A DNA stretch of 64,000 nt from Guillardia theta CCMP2712 (taxonomy: Eukaryota; Cryptophyceae; Pyrenomonadales; Geminigeraceae): assembly GCF_000315625.1 (NCBI RefSeq), contig NW_005434603.1, positions 164,038 through 228,037 on the forward strand, given 5' to 3'. Below are positions 11,106 through 21,180 of this stretch, one piece after another; position 1 is the stretch's first letter, and every line of letters begins with the position of its first letter. The position numbers and the translations under genes were made by a program. The notes beneath the pieces were generated by a model. That model was not told where the DNA came from. It did not search any database and was given only the letters and a program-made list of their open reading frames with translations.

Positions 11106-13430
11106 TCACATCTCCTCCAACACGTCATACCCTTCATCGCACAACAGAAAAGACTCTTCGAACACCTCCCTGTCGAGGTTGCAGATCCGAAAGTTGAGCA
11201 TCGCTGCAAGAGCCAGCATCCTCCTCCTTTGCTGCTGAGACTTCCCCTCCTCGTCCGCAACCCTCCTCCTCCTCCTTGCCTCCTGCTCATGCTGCCCGTC
11301 CAAGCTCGAGTAGCTCCTCTTTCTTCCGATGTAGTGCGCGATGAACATGCCGCCGTTCGCCTCTCCCTCCACCCATCCTCCTCCTCCTATCGTCACGCTG
11401 TGCCCTGGAAAGTCAACGTGGACATCCGGCTCGCTGCTTCCTCCTCTCACCATCACCTTGCCGTGCTGCCTGTCCCACAACTTCCTCCCGTCCTCAGGCA
11501 AAAAAGTCTCCGAGTGCTCCAGGAAGCGGCCAACAGTCAGCCGGCTCCTCCTCGTCTCCTTGGAGGAGAAACTGAGCCAACCCAACTTGATCGCGCTCGG
11601 GCGCAACGGCCCATCCTCCCCTGCCATCTCCTTCCCCCGCTGTAGCAGCCAGGGGATCGTGCTGGGGATTGCGTCGGCAAGCAGCTGGAGCATGCCCCTC
11701 ATCGCCTCCTCTTCCTCCCGTTCCCCCCGCGCGTGCTCCCCGTCGCGCTGCCTCCCTTCCCTTGCCCCCTCCTCCTCCTTGTTGCGCATGCGCTGCAAGG
11801 AGGCAACCGTGACGTCAGCATGGCGGGAAGGAACCAGGAACTCGTCCACATCCAGCATCATCAGCCAACTCCTCCTCCTCACCTGAGCTCGGAGGAGGCA
11901 GTCGTTGAGAGCATGCGCCTGGTAGAAGACGAACTTGCTCGCCCACGTGAAGTCCCAGGCACGCAAGGTCACCAGCCCCCTGCTGACGTAGGAGGAGAGG
12001 AGGAGGGGAGTGCGGTCCATGGTGAGGTGCAAGTAGATGTGAAAGTGAGAGACGCCGAGCATCAGGTGATACTCCACCCACTCCACGATGAACTCCTCCT
12101 CGTCCCTTACCATCGTACAGATCTCCACTGGGTACACTCCTCCTCCTCCTCCTCCTCCTCCTCCTCCTCCTCCTCCTCCTCCTCCTACTTCGCCTGCTCT
12201 TTCTTCCTTCGCTTCAGCTCCGTCCTCCTGCCCACCTCCTCCCTCCCCTTCTCTCTGTCCGTCTTCCTCCCCGACTTTGCCTCCTCCCTCCTCCCACCTG
12301 ATCCTGCGGAATGTAGCACCAGTCTCTAGATCCTTTGCGATCGGGACCCCATCCTTGAGCACACGGGCCAGCACCTCCCCAGCTCCTGCCCTCAACACCT
12401 CTCGCATCCAGGACGGAAGGGGGCAGTACACTCGGAAGGTGTGCAGCTTGTCAGATACCACATGAGCCTCAACTTCCTCGACCTCTCCTCCCTCCTCCTC
12501 CTCCTCCTCCTCCTCCTCCTCCTCCTCCTCCTCCTTTCCACCCGCAAACTTTCCTTTCATCGCATCCTCCTTTGCAACCCCTTCCCTGCTCCGCGTCCGG
12601 TTCTTGTCCATGACCTTGAACTCGCATCTCCACGTCGGCAGCATGTAGGACTCCTCCATCAGCAGCGGGAGCTTCGGGCTCACGAACGCCATGACGGTAT
12701 TGGAATGGATGAGCACAAGATCCGATAGGACGTCCCCGTCGTCGTTAACAAGGTACTTGTTCACCAGCTCATGAGGAGATGGCCTCTCCATCCTCCTCCT
12801 GCCGCCCTTCTCGCTTGCACTCCCCCCGGCATCCAGCGTCAAGAGGAGCGAGCCAGGATCGATGGCGGAGGAGAGCAGGAAGGATTCATAGAGGTTCAGC
12901 TTGCCGCTTCGCAGTGCCATGATCCCATAGCATCTCGAGCTGGACATGGCGTCCTGGACGTCCAGCATGTGCAGTCGAACGCACTCCATCATCTCCTCCT
13001 CTCCCATCCACCTCGTGTACACCACCACCGCGATCACTTCATAGAACCCCGCAGCGAGGCCGGGAAGCTCTACCGTCCTTCGTGCTGCCCCGTTCCAGCG
13101 GGCGGCCTCCTTCCGGTTGAGGAAGACGACAGTGTAGATCTCGCTGACTGTCAGAGGAAGCTCTTGCATGACCTTGACCTCGATGTCGAGGAGGAGAACA
13201 AACCCGTCGTGTTCTTCGGTAGATGACATGTCCAGCCTCTGGAAGGACGCGGTTCCGAAGATGGGGAACTTCCGCTCGACAGCCTGCTCGCCTCCTCCGA
13301 GACCAGAAGCTCCATGCTCGTCGCTGTCTGCCGTATGCCTGCTCTGTTCCTCTCCTCCTCCTCCTCCTCCTCTTCTTCCAGTCGCCACTCCCAACGACAG
13401 CAGGAGCAAGGTCAACGTCATCGGGCGCAT
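11106..13430 (-). CDS. GT92-like glycosyltransferase with signal peptide
   Basis: A single intron-free frame of 774 aa from ATG 13430 to a stop at 11106. The N-terminus MRPMTLTLLLLSLGVATG looks like a signal peptide or anchor, so the product should enter the ER/Golgi. The catalytic part (about residues 430-680) contains EICTMVRDEEEFIVEWVEYH, HFHIYL, and LMLDVDEFL with a DxD metal/sugar-nucleotide motif, then a histidine-bearing end (DFPGHS, FIAHY). This order matches glycosyltransferase family 92 (DUF23). Donor and acceptor are unknown. Homopolymeric Glu (bases 12487-12536) and Gly (12137-12187) runs come from GAG/GGA microsatellites kept in frame. It lacks introns in a window where most long genes have them. 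Confidence 0.85.
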   Translation of the reverse strand: MRPMTLTLLLLSLGVATGRRGGGGGGEEQSRHTADSDEHGASGLGGGEQAVERKFPIFGTASFQRLDMSSTEEHDGFVLLLDIEVKVMQELPLTVSEIYTVVFLNRKEAARWNGAARRTVELPGLAAGFYEVIAVVVYTRWMGEEEMMECVRLHMLDVQDAMSSSRCYGIMALRSGKLNLYESFLLSSAIDPGSLLLTLDAGGSASEKGGRRRMERPSPHELVNKYLVNDDGDVLSDLVLIHSNTVMAFVSPKLPLLMEESYMLPTWRCEFKVMDKNRTRSREGVAKEDAMKGKFAGGKEEEEEEEEEEEEEEGGEVEEVEAHVVSDKLHTFRVYCPLPSWMREVLRAGAGEVLARVLKDGVPIAKDLETGATFRRIRWEEGGGKVGEEDGQREGEGGGGQEDGAEAKEERAGEVGGGGGGGGGGGGGGGGVYPVEICTMVRDEEEFIVEWVEYHLMLGVSHFHIYLHLTMDRTPLLLSSYVSRGLVTLRAWDFTWASKFVFYQAHALNDCLLRAQVRRRSWLMMLDVDEFLVPSRHADVTVASLQRMRNKEEEGAREGRQRDGEHARGEREEEEAMRGMLQLLADAIPSTIPWLLQRGKEMAGEDGPLRPSAIKLGWLSFSSKETRRSRLTVGRFLEHSETFLPEDGRKLWDRQHGKVMVRGGSSEPDVHVDFPGHSVTIGGGGWVEGEANGGMFIAHYIGRKRSYSSLDGQHEQEARRRRRVADEEGKSQQQRRRMLALAAMLNFRICNLDREVFEESFLLCDEGYDVLEEM

Positions 13431-13701
13431 CCTGCATAGGATCTCGAAAGTGAAATAGATTCTATATCTGTAATTTGAAATTATATGAGACGATTTGAAA
13501 CTTGTGGAAAAGGTCAGGGAGGCGGATGAAGGTCCTGCGGTGGAATGGTATGCTGTATCGTGTGTCCATGTTGGCTGTGCTGCCCTGAGACAGAGGAGAA
13601 GCTGCAGGAAGTGAAGGAGGAGGTGAGATCAGCGATCAAGAGCTCCAAGATCCTCAAGAAGAAGGGAGGGAAGAGCGTCTAGCTCTAGCACACTCTCTGC
13701 G

Positions 13702-14879
13702 ATGTGCTCAAGAGTCGTACCTTGCTCTCGATCGGTGGTCCGCGGCATGCTACGTGGACTGCGAGAGGTCGCCATGCGGCGCTACAGCGGAAAGGTAGAA
13801 GGAGGAGAAGAGAAGACCAACTTCAACTTCAGCGGGAGCGGCTTCCTGCTCACCTTCCATGCCGGCGCCGCCGACGTCTTCCTCAAGTGATCCTTCCCTT
13901 GTTGGCTCATGACGCGAATGACCGAGCCTTGGTGGTTCGCGTGTGCGGCAGGAGGGGCATAATCAAAGAGTCTTCGACGTTCTCAGGAGCGTCAGGAGGC
14001 GCCATCATCTCGGCGGCGCTGGCGACAGGGATCAGCCCCGACACTATCATCTCCACCACCTTGGTAGGAACTCTTGCGTCTGCCTTCCCTCCGCTGATAG
14101 TTTGCATCATCTGACTTGATCCTGCCAGGAAATCTCTGCAATCTGCCGACAGAAGGGAACAGTGACCAAGTAGCCGATGCTCCTCTTGTTGGGTGTGGCG
14201 CTCAGATGCCATGGCAGGGTCGGCAAGCTCCTTGAGGAGCACTTGCGGAAGATGTTCAAACCTGGAGACGAAAATCTCTGCTCAGGCAGAGTTGCCTTGG
14301 CTGTCTCACGAGTATGGAAGTTTCCTTGCGCCCCTGCACACCTTCCCTCTCTCCTTCCCTCTTCCTCTTCCTCTTCCTTCCCTCCTCCGACCATCGACTT
14401 CTCTCACTCTGCCAGCCACCTCCCATCTCTCCGCCACGCCGTTATGACTGCGAGAGCAGGTCAAACCTCGTCCCTTCCTCAGCCCGGTGATGGTCAGGAG
14501 CTTTCATGACAGGGATCATCTCATCAGCACCATCATGGCGTCTTGCTTCATCCCTGGGTATCTGAGCCCTCACGCTACGTTTCGTATGGACAAGGACCGA
14601 TACATCGACGGGGCGCTTGTCAATATTCTGCCTCCCATCCGAAGCAGCGTCAATGTCCTCTGCTTCAAGAAGAGATGGGTTTCTTTCATGGTGCCCAACA
14701 CGTGCGATATGACTTCGCTGATCAGCCCTGATATCATTCCCAACTTTCCCTACAAATTGCCACAGATGGTCAAGTTCGCATTGTTTCCTGCTACCGACGA
14801 GGAGGTTTTCCGGATGTTTCAGCTGGGACAGCAGGCAGCTGAACTCTGGCTGGACAGACGTTCTGAATCCAAGAAGTAG
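13702..14879 (+). CDS. patatin-like phospholipase/lipase (PNPLA type)
   Basis: Five exons in phase: 13702-13886, 13952-14063, 14129-14169, 14206-14319 and 14483-14879; about 282 aa. Exon 1 ends in SGSGFLLTFHAGAADVFLK (oxyanion-hole region), exon 2 carries GASGG, the GxSxG nucleophile elbow, and exon 5 carries YIDGALVNILPP with the catalytic Asp of the Ser-Asp dyad. CSGRVALAV and ASCFIPGY match the animal PNPLA1-5 lipases. The expected reaction is hydrolysis of acylglycerols or phospholipids. The fourth donor (GTTTCC) is weak. It lies about 270 bp from the GT92-like gene, which is transcribed away from it. Confidence 0.88.
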
Positions 14880-15022
14880 ACTGGGATTGGAGCTGTTTCA
14901 GCACATTGACCTTTCACGGTGACCGAGGGTATTGGTGTTTTTTCACTTCACTGCACAATCATAGGAAAGAATATTTTCACTGCGAACATGCTGGGTCTGA
15001 CGCCCGCTGGCTCGCGTTCTTC

Positions 15023-16517
15023 TCAGACCTTGCGTGCACGCATGTCCCTCCATACTTTAACAACGTAATGTTGATACTCTGAGATCCATTTCGCTCCCCC
15101 ATTGACAAACAAGAACCCCGTAGCAACCGCTGCAAGGTGAGCTCCGTGATCGAACATCCTCCACCTGCGGTCACTGCACGTCAGCCACCGACAAGCATGA
15201 GAGCATTCTATCGTCATACCCGAGGACGAGGCCAGAGATGTCCAAGGCAACAATGCCGAGCAGCATAGTTTGTGCTGGGAGAGAAATGAAAGGCAGGAAA
15301 ATGATACCGAACTGAGCCGATGGCCAGAGCAGAGCAGTGAGGGATGCCATGAAGAGGACTGCACCACTCGCTCCCAAGGAAGGAGTCGTGCAGGTCGTCA
15401 TCAGCTTGATCATCATGCCTCCGAGGCTGGAAAGAACTCCAGCTGACAGGTAGCAGGCGAGAAAGTTCTCAGGTCCCAGCACGTCGACCAGCGGCTGGCC
15501 AAAGGAGAAGAGCGCGAACCTGGTGCAGTTACGTCACCTGAGGGAGGTAAAGGCCACAGCTACTCACATGTTGAAAGCGAAATGCGGCAGAGTGATGTGC
15601 GAGAACGTGCTTCCCAGCAACGGGAACCCGCGGCCCGAGAAAGCGTAATGCAGGAAGTATCTGTTCAGCCATGAGTAGGCATGCTCCAGCGTTGAGGACA
15701 CTCCGCGCAGCGAGCGAGTCCAACAGAGGAAAATCACAGTGTTTGCCGCTAGCAAGCTCCCGCATACTGCCTGCGCTGTGGTGTACTGCCAGCCATAGAA
15801 GTCGTGGTACCTCCTGGAACTGGCCAGACCGAACCGATTTGCCCAGGGCTCCCTTCTCCGCTTCTCGTCTCGCCATATGGCGGCAATCGCGAGGGATCCC
15901 AACGTGACTGAGGCTGCAAACAGCAGGGGGCGAAGGATGAGGGAGGAGCGAGGAGGCCTCGGCGAATCCCCTTCCCATCCTTGGAACTGGCGGAAATATG
16001 GTCGGGCCCTGGACGAGAGGCTCCTCCCCTTTAGCTCCTTGAGTTTGGAAAGGAAGAAAAGGTTATTGTGCGAATGAAAGGAGGAGAGAGAAGAGGAGGC
16101 GGAGGAGGAGGAAAGGGGGCGAACCCTCCATGATTGATAACTCGAAGCCTTCAATGCAGGGCCTTCGGATCCCCATGAGGCAACACGGGAGAGGCTGCCG
16201 ACGCCAGCGTTCGAGTTTTGCGAGGAAAACGAGAGGAGAGGATGGCACTGGGTAGGAATGCTTGTAAACCAAGAATGGCGAGGAAGAGGAGAGGGTCTGA
16301 TCGGTCGAATGAGCCCCGTACGGTGCAGCTCAGATGATATGAACCTTGAACGGCATGCAGAGGACTTCGAAGGAAGGGCAGCGAGCGAAGATGAACGCAA
16401 CAGAGCAGCAGAGAAGAAACTGACAGGAGACGAGGAAGAGGAGCTGGTCAGGGCAGCGCTTAACCCCATCGCACCGCCTCCCTGCCATCGCCGTACTGCA
16501 GCACCGAGGCACTGCAT
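15023..16517 (-). CDS. PARL-like rhomboid intramembrane serine protease
   Basis: Three exons: 15568-16517, 15220-15519, 15023-15164; about 463 aa. ATG 16517 is the first in-frame ATG. The first 200 residues are Ser/Arg-rich and poor in acid, like a mitochondrial presequence (plastid is possible). The core has HITLPHFAFNM across the first junction, TPSLGASGAVLFM with the catalytic Ser of GxSG, and DHGAHLAAVATGFLF with the catalytic His. The arrangement of HFAFNM before GASGA fits the mitochondrial PARL/Pcp1 group, which cleaves membrane-anchored substrates in the inner membrane. Confidence 0.9.
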
Positions 16518-16554
16518 CTCTGCCGCAGCCTTTGCCCGGTGCACACTGCCCGGG

Positions 16555-17020
16555 CCGGCGCAGAGAATGAGGGCAAGCACTCAGTGACCCGGCCGCCGCC
16601 GTACGAGGGGCCCCCGCAGCGGGCGGGGGTCCGGGCCCGACTCGGGCGGGCCTCGCCGCACGGGGCCAGTCAGTCACACTGCGACCAGGCTGACGGACTG
16701 TCACGACGGTCACAGACCTTCAGACAGTCACTGAAGGCTGGCACTGAGTCCCGGGCCGCGGCCGCCCGGCCGCCGCGCACCGTGCCGTACCGACCGACGG
16801 TCACTAGGCTCACGGTCGTCGGGGGCCCGGGCCCGGGGCAGGGCCTCGCCGCCTGGGGCCGCCGCGTGACAACTGGGGATCGATTTGGCGGGCGCAGCGG
16901 CTCAGCGTAGTACGCCGGTACATCATGGCTTGGCCGCGACTCGAACTTCGGCCGGCGGGCCGGAAGCGGCCGCCGGACTCCGGGAGCCTGCCGGGCACCG
17001 GCGTAATTTCAAGTCCAGGT
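16555..17020. other. GC island 1 (GGCCGG-rich)
   Basis: Dense in CCGGGCC, GGCCGCCCGG and CGGTC/CAGTCAC words with many local inverted repeats. No coding frame is credible. It lies upstream of the rhomboid gene. Comparable islands are at 26.2, 35.3, 40.3 and 48 kb. Confidence 0.7.
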
Positions 17021-17902
17021 CACTCTGCTGCAGCCTGGCCCAGGGTGAGCTGAAAGTGGCCCGGAACTTGGGGAATGATGAGCACAGGCTTGGCGACCCG
17101 GGAGCCTTCCAACTTGACTCCGACTCAGGTCAGTGAATGATCGGACACTGCCGCTGCGGCTGCCAGTGTGCAGGACCGTGTAACTATTGGCGAGTGATGT
17201 AGTCCTGCCGTCTTAGTCCGTGTATAGTTCTGACCCGATCCTTGGCGACTAGAATATGACCTTCAAGGCGTATTGAACTAGAAAGTTGTGAGACTCTGCC
17301 ATGACACGGAAGGGGACGTGTGCAGGCGGAAGGTGACCGATTCACGGTCGACAGAGGACTTTCTGACAGTGGCAGGTGGCAACATGTTACAGAGAGATCA
17401 TGATCAACAAGAAGAGGGTCAACACGCCATGCCAACACACGAACACATCAATCCGGTGAATAACTCGGTTTGTTACAGGAGGGAGATCAGCACGGGCTCG
17501 ATAGAACTTCTCGGCTCTTTGACAACTCCGGGTTTTCTCCATCGAATCGTCCCATGCAAGGTGGGGAGGCACCATCAACATCATCAGCGCAACTTTGATA
17601 CAGTTATCCGTGAGATCCTATCCATCCATCCTGCTGCATTCCGGACGGCGATATCCTGTACGACAAGTCAACGTGTTCGAATGTCTTGGGACAAGAGCAA
17701 ACCTGGTGAACGACATAATGGACGTCGGGAGCAAGGACGCCATTGAATCCCCAGACCTGATCAACCATGAGGCTACAATCGTCCAAGCCCCTCCACCCAC
17801 ACCTCCACGTCGTTGAGATGTGGGATGTCACTTTCGGGTGATTTCAGGACCACCGAGTAGAAGGTGAACATGAGTTCCGAGTCCGAGGGGCTTCGAGTTC
17901 AA
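17021..17902. other. intergenic; one possible minus-strand exon
   Basis: A minus-strand open stretch 17604-17831 reads compactly (for example VWGFNGVLAPDVHYVVHQ) and could be an exon of a gene downstream of the secreted protein, but I see no matching partner exons and recognise no family. Confidence 0.3.
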
Positions 17903-18270
17903 TTAATGCTGCGGCAAGTAGGAAGCAAACAAGGAGAACCTCTCTATCGTGCAGACCCATTCCCGTGAGCTCCGCCGGATGTACATCTTCCACCGCTCCT
18001 CCACCTCGCCCAAGGCGGAATAGCTCATCGAGCACTCGACCTGTAACAGTTTGAGCCGAAACATCCGCCGAGGTAAGAAAGCTGCCGGTAGACCTCTCCG
18101 AATGCATGGCTTATCCTCCTCCCTTTCTCCGCAAAGCCTGGCGTGACTGTGACGACGTCTTCACTGATCAGTCCCACCGAGGGACTTTCAATGTCGTCCG
18201 GAGGGGATGCAATGGCACATGAAACTCCTAGCATGAGGACAATGACTTGAACGAACGTACAGCCTCCCAT
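17903..18270 (-). CDS. small secreted hypothetical protein
   Basis: ATG 18270 begins MGGCTFVQVIVLMLGVSCAI, a clear signal peptide with a plausible cut after CAIA. A GT donor after HAFGE and an AG acceptor before VECSMSY join two exons in phase, ending at TAA 17903. The product is about 100 aa with cysteines and a basic C-terminal part. I recognise no family. Confidence 0.5.
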
Positions 18271-18429
18271 GTTCGCCTTGGTTCACTAGGGCATGGCAAG
18301 ACATAAACTTTCCCCTGTCCTCGGACGTCGGCACACCATTCCCTACGGTTCAACTTGTGTAGTGCCTGGTCAGTCTGAGTGTAGTGCCGCTGCCGATCGT
18401 CAGTCCACTCGGCCCGATCGGTATCCCCG

Positions 18430-18860
18430 GGCTTCAACGGCCGTCCGTTGAAATCCCGAAGGCTCGGATACTGATCGAGAACAAGTCGGAGGACCCCCTG
18501 GTGCTACCACGAGAAAGGGGGTTAGGTAGAGGTTGCGTCACCCCACCCTACCCCCTGGCAGGCTGCAGGTCGCTGCCGCAAGTTCCGACGGTTTCAAGTG
18601 CGATTTCAAGGCCTACCACCCGACCCCTGGACCCCCAGGGCCTACCAGGGGGCTGCTATTGCAGTAACGTACCGGTTCTTTTTCATCCACTGACCCCACC
18701 CCACCTCTCCTCGCCCCCGGCATATCTCGAGCCACCACCCCTCGGGCCACCCGGGGATCACCTCCGTATATTCTGACGGTGAAGGGAGGGGTACGTGATT
18801 TTATATGGAGGAGAAGAGGGGTGGTAGAACTTGGGGAAAGGGGGTACGGTAAAGCAGCTG
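18430..18860. other. C-rich tract with CACCCC/CTACCCC words
   Basis: The plus strand is enriched in CACCCCACC and CCCCTGG-like words with few Gs up to about 18770, then turns G-rich (GGGGTACG, GAGGGGTGG). No gene found. Confidence 0.55.
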
Positions 18861-19597
18861 CCGACACCGGTACATCGTCCTCGAGTGTTCCTGCATGACT
18901 AGACCTGATCGTTCTCGTCACTGTGCGAGGCAGAGATACAACTCCTGGGCAGCTGTTCTCACTTATCCTCTTTATCCTCTACGACAGAATCGTTCAGCTC
19001 CTTGAGTTTCCTCTCCTCATTGTTCTTCATACATTGTTCTGCTTCACCTCGTCTCTAGTGTAGAGCTCCTCCTGCCGACTGCAATCGCACCATCATTGCC
19101 CTTCAACGAAGGAAACATCTCATACTTGCCAGTGATCTCTGCTACCTGATACTCCAGGCGTGTTAGCGTTTCCTTCTAGATTTGTATCGGAAATCATTTA
19201 CCCCAAAGTTGCTTGTTGTTGGCCGGCCCATGTCGAAAGTTAGGAATTTTGAGTAAGGCGAAGTGTGCGGCCCAACCTGCGTTGCCGAGAGTATTACTTG
19301 TTTACTGTGACTGAGTTCGGTCTAGAGCTCTGGCACTCGGCCATGCATAATCAGAAAGGCCCGTCGAAGCCTTCGCCAAGGCCTTGGCTCAGACCTTCCA
19401 ACGAAGAGAAATGGGCTGAATACAGAAATTCCGGTCAACTCAAAGCTGGTAGTAACATCCACACTGAATGTCAAGACTGCATTATATGTGATGTCGCGTG
19501 CGTTACAGGAGACTTTGTACCATCTCCGTCGCACCAGTCAAGCCCCGATGTAATTGCTCTTCAAGCTTGAGTGTTTGTGTACTGATGAAAGCGTTAG
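18861..19597. other. probable 5' region of the coiled-coil gene
   Basis: An open plus-strand frame 19265-19570 may hold upstream exons (it reads RPWLRPSNEEKWAEYR), but I could not join it in phase to 19598. Confidence 0.35.
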
Positions 19598-21041
19598 AGC
19601 TCAGTCAGCCCTACCAAAACAGATTCTGAAATACAACTAGTCAAGGTGTAGCGTTACCTTGAAAGCAAATGAGAAGTGACAACAGTCATCATCACAGGCA
19701 CAGCTGTCAACAGTAACAAAAGAGAGAGATGAGTTCCGCCAGGTCACTTCAATGCTTCACCTCGCATCGAAAGTTATATCTAAATCAGTTGCAGGTTGCG
19801 CAGCGAACAGCTGATCATTGCGAATATCTTGCACAGCAATTACAACAAGTGACACTCAGTTCTTGTGATGGGTCTTCGAAACATTGAAAAGATTTGCAGG
19901 CGAGACAGAGGATAGCAGAGCTCGAAAATGACGTAAGAAATTCAAGAGATACGCTGATTCCGACATTCATCTCCTGAAATCGTGTCAGGCACCTTCCCCA
20001 AACAAATCTAGCGCTAAAAAGTCAAGCAAGATCAGTTCTCCTCCGACAGGTGAAGGATATAAGATCGCTCGTTCCTGTCGGTAGTGATTTGCCATCCATC
20101 CAGTGAACTCGTCGAGCAGAACCACCATAATCAAGTTTGATGTGGATGAGGTACAAGACCGATCAAGAGCTCTTGCGCATGCAGCGATGATAGTCACTGC
20201 GCTGCACAGCCTCCACTTGCGATCGAGGGCAACAATTCAGGTCCTGAGGCCACGAAAAAGGTGAGCAAATGCTCCGATCAAGGGAGGATGAGGTCCTGAC
20301 CTTGCTCTAGCATGAAGAGGAATTGGAGAAAGAGAGGAAACTCAAAGAGCAAGCTATCGCTGAACTGCAAGTTGCTCGTGAGCTGGCAGCCAAGGTCCAT
20401 TCCCCATGCTCATCCTCGTCCTCCTGCTTGATTGTCTCATTGAAATGTTTGTTAGGCGATGAAGATGGCTGAACAAGCGAGTGATGCATCGTCGCCAAGT
20501 GACACAGTGAGATAATTCACTGGATGTTCCAGTCTGAATCCCCTGATGAATGCTTGCAGCGATTGATCGAGAACAATCGAAAACTGCAGTCGTCTCTGCA
20601 AAAGATGTTCAAGTAAGAACCTATTTGCACGTTCTTTACGTGTTCCATCGGCTCACGATGCCAGGGGCTGGCAGCAAATCTGTTCAAAGATTCTTACCAA
20701 GGCCGCCGAGTTCCACTATTCGTGGAAGGTGACGTACAGGATCTGTCAGGAGTTCCTCTTGTCAATTCGTATAACAGGAGGCGGAAGCTGAGATGGACAA
20801 GATTCTCAAGGCGTGCGAGAGGTGAAGGAGAGGAGATGAGGAGCACCTAGTGCTGAGAGCTTGTTCCAGTCCACGGAAGGACAGCAGTGTCATCAAGAGA
20901 TCGTTCGAGAGGGTCTGCATCCCATCTAACGCGTGAGGCAGCAGGAGTGTAACTCTGTGACAGCTGAGGATGCTCAACGAGAGGAGTATGGAGAAGATTC
21001 AGGTGGACGACAATGAGCTCGCCGGGCTAGTGAACGGGTGA
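19598..21041 (+). CDS. coiled-coil protein, at least 13 tiny exons
   Basis: Exons 19598-19645, 19698-19742, 19789-19848, 19900-19932, 19989-20049, 20104-20150, 20210-20260, 20311-20394, 20456-20506, 20560-20612, 20665-20728, 20778-20821 and 20870-20932 join with matching phases. The last exon is uncertain, with an in-frame TGA at 21039. The protein (about 260 aa visible) is heptad-like and charged: HEEELEKERKLKEQAIAELQ, LIENNRKLQSSLQKMFKGWQ, EAEAEMDKILKACE. The middle is Ser/Lys-rich. No family is recognised; a cytoskeletal or scaffolding role is only a guess. Introns are about 45-60 nt, so exons and introns are of similar size. Confidence 0.72.
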
Positions 21042-21180
21042 CGGAGAAACGGGTCAGCACACTCGAATGCTGACGTGTGTGTGCAGTCTTCAGCGATGGG
21101 ATGAGACTGCTCGGGGCCTGTTATGACAAGAGAGTACGCGTCGCGTACTTGCTAACGTCTTGAGTTGTAGTGTGATACAT

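Noticed and set aside
16555-17020. GC-rich open frames as genes
   Set aside because: They are open only because stops are rare in GGCC-rich DNA; no motif, no splice chain, and readings on both strands look alike.
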